This document shows, in pieces, positions 6,325 to 7,991 of a stretch of DNA of 7,991 bases; the stretch's first letter is position 1; every line of letters begins with the position of its first letter. The stretch covers positions 1 through 7,991 of the forward strand of contig JAAZNT010000205.1 of NCBI GenBank assembly GCA_012798145.1. Reading direction: 5' to 3'. The position numbers and the translations under genes were made by a program. This DNA comes from Thermoanaerobaculaceae bacterium. GTDB lineage: Bacteria; Acidobacteriota; UBA4820. The notes under the pieces were generated by a model. That model did no database searches. It was not told the DNA's origin and saw nothing but the letters and a program-made list of their open reading frames with translations.

Positions 6325-6884
6325 ATAGCCTTGATTATAATTGCAAAACTTGCTCCAATCATTGACAACGATAAGAGAGCCAAAAGCGCTCCAAAATAAG
6401 CAAAGAAAGATGGAATTTGACTCTGAGGAGAAAGATTTTTTAAAAAAACAACTCTAAAATAAAGGTAAAAAGAGGCGATGATTAAAAAAGAAATTAAAAA
6501 AAGAATCAAACCTCCTTTTATCATTGCTGTTTTGCTTTCAAGGAAAGATGCAATAAAGTGCCATAGCCCAGATGACAAAGATATTAAACCCAGTAAAAGA
6601 GAAAAAAGAAGAAGAAACAGAAAAAGATACGAGTTTCCCTCTTTAAAAGAATTTTTAAAGAAAAGGAAGGATAAAAGTAATAAGAGAAGTCCAATTAGTA
6701 TCAAAAACAGAGAGTAAAGTTTCTTTTTTCTTAATGTTTCATCATTGAAATCTTTCTTTGAAATGACACCCAATTTCTTCTCAAAGTTGAAAAAAAAGTA
6801 AATCAAAGGAACAACCAATAAAAGAGAGAAATATTTTAAATTTTCTGCTGATATGAGGGTTAGAAAAGAAAAGCTTTTACTCAT
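6312..6884 (-). CDS. Hypothetical integral membrane protein with five predicted helices
   Basis: I do not recognise this 190-residue protein. It is extremely rich in Leu, Phe and Ile, with five likely transmembrane segments at about 18-34, 57-76, 85-112, 123-147 and 157-186, separated by short loops. The longest loop (35-56) is lysine-rich, suggesting it faces the cytoplasm and that the N-terminus is outside. There are no cysteines, no conserved catalytic motif and no obvious transporter signature. ATG 6884 has GGAG seven bases upstream. It starts 15 nt after the gene for the cysteine-rich secreted protein and is almost certainly co-transcribed with it, which would fit an export, anchoring or immunity role for that protein (inference only). 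Its last three codons and stop lie inside the 38-bp repeat, so its extreme C-terminus may have been set by recombination. Confidence 0.8.
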   Translation of the reverse strand: MSKSFSFLTLISAENLKYFSLLLVVPLIYFFFNFEKKLGVISKKDFNDETLRKKKLYSLFLILIGLLLLLLSFLFFKNSFKEGNSYLFLFLLLFSLLLGLISLSSGLWHFIASFLESKTAMIKGGLILFLISFLIIASFYLYFRVVFLKNLSPQSQIPSFFAYFGALLALLSLSMIGASFAIIIKAIKKQ

Positions 6885-6899
6885 AACTATTCTCCATCT

Positions 6900-7595
6900 T
6901 TAAGTTGAGGGCGCTACTCCAACACATTGTGCCCAATATATATTAAATCCACCTGCTCCAATCGCACATCCTACTATGATGGGACATTCCCAAATGCAAA
7001 CAACGGCAATTATAGCAACTGCAACAGCACCGCCAGTAGGATCAGCAATAAGAGTGCGGTACCTGTCTTGGAAAAAATTGGTAATTCCTCCCAAAGCCTC
7101 ACTTAAAGTATCTGGAGTAACCTTGAAAGGAAAATAATGCTTGAGTGTAGTTAAAAAAGCACTGACTTCATCTTCTACGGAGGTTCCCTGACTAAAGTTG
7201 ATAAGGTCGTTCAAATCCGGAATATTATCAATTTTAAGTTGATTGCTATTAAAATCAAGAATGACTCTTATTGTCTTTTCAAGAGAAATATAACAATTAT
7301 CTTCAGGGTTCCCATCAAGCTTCGTTACAGAAAAGAAAATTTTGAAAGGTAGCCATTTTGTTAAATTTCCTTGTTTATCATATTCAACTCCAGAGTCACC
7401 ATCGTCATATGGAAAAGTTTTTAATGAAATAAAATAACTTTCTTTGGTCATACTATTTTCTTGAAGGGCTGTCACACTATGTAAAACTGGATCTATAGAA
7501 AGGTCCCTCTTAAAAGAACCTAAAAACTGATTTTGAGATAAACAAACAAGTGAAAAGCAAGAAATAAGAAATACAAGCATCAATTTTTTAAACAT
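6900..7595 (-). CDS. Sec-secreted protein with hydrophobic cysteine-rich C-terminus, unknown function
   Basis: Unrecognised, 231 residues. ATG 7595 is chosen because AAAAGGAGG (7600-7608) sits just upstream; the frame is open to 7655, but that extension would translate the ribosome site. Residues 1-20 form a signal peptide (MFKKLMLVFLISCFSLVCLS) with likely cleavage before Gln21. Residues 21-185 are polar and probably folded, with a single Cys (101). From about 186 the character changes: a Gly- and Ala-rich, strongly hydrophobic tail of some 45 residues with four cysteines, Cys200-x3-Cys204-x5-Cys210-x13-Cys224, and GG pairs at 188-189 and 215-216. The tail could be a membrane anchor or a toxin-like peptide released from a longer precursor, as in SdpC. 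The neighbouring membrane protein fits the second idea, but no family match can be claimed. Confidence 0.82.
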   Translation of the reverse strand: MFKKLMLVFLISCFSLVCLSQNQFLGSFKRDLSIDPVLHSVTALQENSMTKESYFISLKTFPYDDGDSGVEYDKQGNLTKWLPFKIFFSVTKLDGNPEDNCYISLEKTIRVILDFNSNQLKIDNIPDLNDLINFSQGTSVEDEVSAFLTTLKHYFPFKVTPDTLSEALGGITNFFQDRYRTLIADPTGGAVAVAIIAVVCIWECPIIVGCAIGAGGFNIYWAQCVGVAPST

Positions 7596-7599
7596 ATTT

Positions 7600-7608
7600 C
7601 CTCCTTTT
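7600..7608 (-). promoter_or_regulatory. Ribosome binding site setting the secreted protein start
   Basis: AAAAGGAGG on the minus strand is separated by four bases (AAAT) from ATG 7595. It is the best ribosome site in unit 2 and argues against the upstream in-frame ATG at 7655, which has none and precedes no signal peptide. Confidence 0.7.
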
Positions 7609-7660
7609 ATCAAAATAGACAAATTTTTGTTCTGTTTGAAAACCTTCTTGCTCATCGTTA

Positions 7661-7798
7661 TTAATAATTGGAGGTGGCTTTTGCAAAGTTAATAAATTCA
7701 AGCATTTTATTTGGGGGGGGGAGATTTTTAGAGCAAGAGTTTTCTCTTGAATTAAAAAGTGAAAGCAATTTCATTCCTGCTTTTTTAAAATAACTCAT
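7661..7798 (-). CDS. Possible small ORF of 45 residues in the leader of unit 2
   Basis: ATG 7798 lies about nine bases after the predicted transcription start and opens a 45-codon frame beginning MSYFKKAGMKLLSLFNSREN. The first 16 residues are amphipathic or weakly hydrophobic; there is one Cys (22) and a Pro run at about 27-29 encoded by the nine-G tract. The ribosome site is weak (GAGTGAGAG directly before ATG). If the tract had eight bases instead of nine, the frame would continue to 69 residues and stop at 7588, overlapping the secreted protein start by 8 nt, a spacing seen twice in the suf operon. It may therefore be a frame-disrupted or switchable gene, or simply untranslated leader. 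Confidence 0.3.
   Translation of the reverse strand: MSYFKKAGMKLLSLFNSRENSCSKNLPPPNKMLEFINFAKATSNY
7713..7721. repeat. Homopolymeric tract of nine G
   Basis: Nine consecutive G on the plus strand (C on the coding strand), striking in such AT-rich DNA. It lies between the promoter and start codon of the secreted protein gene and inside the possible 45-codon ORF. Such tracts are prone both to slipped-strand variation and to sequencing error. Confidence 0.9.
7734..7749 (-). other. Small hairpin in the unit 2 leader
   Basis: CAAGAG and CTCTTG form a perfect 6-bp stem with an AAAA loop on the minus strand. It lies about 60 bases into the predicted transcript. There is no T run after it, so it is not an obvious terminator. 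Confidence 0.3.
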
Positions 7799-7813
7799 CT
7801 CTCACTCAAGAAT

Positions 7814-7842
7814 AATATACAAACTTGAATCTTTTCTGTCAA
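7814..7842 (-). promoter_or_regulatory. Near-consensus sigma70-type promoter of unit 2
   Basis: On the minus strand, TTGACA (7837-7842) is followed after exactly 17 bases by TATATT (7814-7819), matching consensus at 11 of 12 positions. The predicted start is near 7807. The -35 box begins one base after copy 2 of the 38-bp repeat. A TCAAG/CTTGA inverted repeat flanks the -10 box and could be an operator. Confidence 0.75.
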
Positions 7843-7843
7843 C

Positions 7844-7881
7844 GGCGAAAAAATCCCCCGCCCTTGATTCACTGCTTCTTT
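7844..7881. repeat. 38-bp perfect direct repeat, copy 2
   Basis: Identical to 6287-6324. On the minus strand it again supplies the codons KKQ and the stop of the gene it ends, here the partial gene at the right edge, followed by the GGCG/CGCC hairpin. Unlike copy 1, the hairpin is followed by GTTGACA of the promoter rather than by a T run. Confidence 0.95.
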
Positions 7882-7991
7882 TCAATTACAAGAACTTTTG
7901 GGTTTTTAGATGGCATTTCCTCAGGCTGACAAGGGTATCCAAAAATCGCATCAAAGTTATAGTTGACCTCAAGCATATTATTATTTTTAAA
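7869..7991 (-). CDS. C-terminal fragment of an unrecognised gene
   Basis: An open frame enters from the right edge and runs 40 codons to TGA at 7869-7871, ending PSKNPKVLVIEKKQ. An internal ATG (7974-7976) has no ribosome site, so the gene most likely begins outside the window. The fragment contains one cysteine (GYPCQPEEMP) and no membrane segment. It is too short to name. Its last codons are inside copy 2 of the direct repeat and match those of the membrane protein gene 1.5 kb away in both sequence and frame, although the two proteins are otherwise unalike. It is followed after 27 bases by the unit 2 promoter. Confidence 0.55.
   Translation of the reverse strand, partial: FKNNNMLEVNYNFDAIFGYPCQPEEMPSKNPKVLVIEKKQ

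Noticed and set aside
6237..6371. Plus-strand open frame that continues from the small MKVGKVR ORF after a shift.
   Set aside because: It runs antisense through the repeat into the membrane protein gene, has no start with a ribosome site in frame, and the composition looks like a shadow frame.
7556..7595. Lipoprotein signal in the secreted protein (LISC at residues 10-13, or Cys18).
   Set aside because: LISC fits a lipobox, but the hydrophobic core before it would be only about eight residues, and ordinary signal peptidase cleavage after residue 20 fits better. Not excluded.
7834..7881. The repeat as an integron attC site, since it follows a stop codon and is next to GTTGACA.
   Set aside because: The GTTRRRY core is not satisfied (C at the third R), the inverse core is missing, and there is no imperfect palindrome of attC size.

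Overview
The window is an AT-rich bacterial segment in which every convincing gene is on the minus strand, so it reads from high to low coordinates. Two transcription units are visible. I cannot assign a phylum: ribosome binding sites are strong AAGGAGG types, genes are very tightly packed, and signal peptides are short and end in forms such as VFG|QQ, but no taxonomic marker is present.

Unit 1 (about 6180 down to the left edge) is a complete SUF iron-sulfur cluster assembly operon: an Rrf2-family regulator with a three-cysteine cluster motif, sufC (ATPase), sufB and sufD (scaffold), a SufU/IscU-like protein, a small Rieske-type ferredoxin, sufS (cysteine desulfurase), and then a secreted protein of unknown function cut by the window edge. 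The seven genes from the regulator to sufS all overlap their neighbours (29, 8, 4, 1, 8 and 1 nt), and the secreted gene follows sufS after 9 nt. Upstream lie a plausible sigma70-type promoter and a perfect 17-bp palindrome with GACT-N5-AGTC geometry, like IscR type 1 sites. The likely logic is: SufS takes sulfur from cysteine, SufU accepts or relays it, SufBC2D builds the cluster, and the Rrf2 protein senses cluster status and autoregulates.

Unit 2 (about 7842 down to 6275) starts from a near-consensus promoter (TTGACA-N17-TATATT). It holds a possible small ORF interrupted by a nine-G tract, a Sec-secreted protein with a hydrophobic, cysteine-rich, glycine-rich C-terminus, and a five-helix membrane protein, and ends in a terminator-like hairpin. 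The unit is bracketed by two identical 38-bp direct repeats (6287-6324 and 7844-7881). Each repeat contains the last codons and stop (…KKQ-stop) of a different gene plus the hairpin, so the unit looks like an inserted or duplicated module. A loose analogy to SdpC-type secreted toxins with a membrane immunity partner is possible but unproven.

At the right edge is the 3' end of another unrecognised minus-strand gene. The only stretches without confident genes are 6101-6311 (suf control region, terminator, an orphan ribosome site on the plus strand) and 7596-7868 (promoter, leader, small ORF, G tract).
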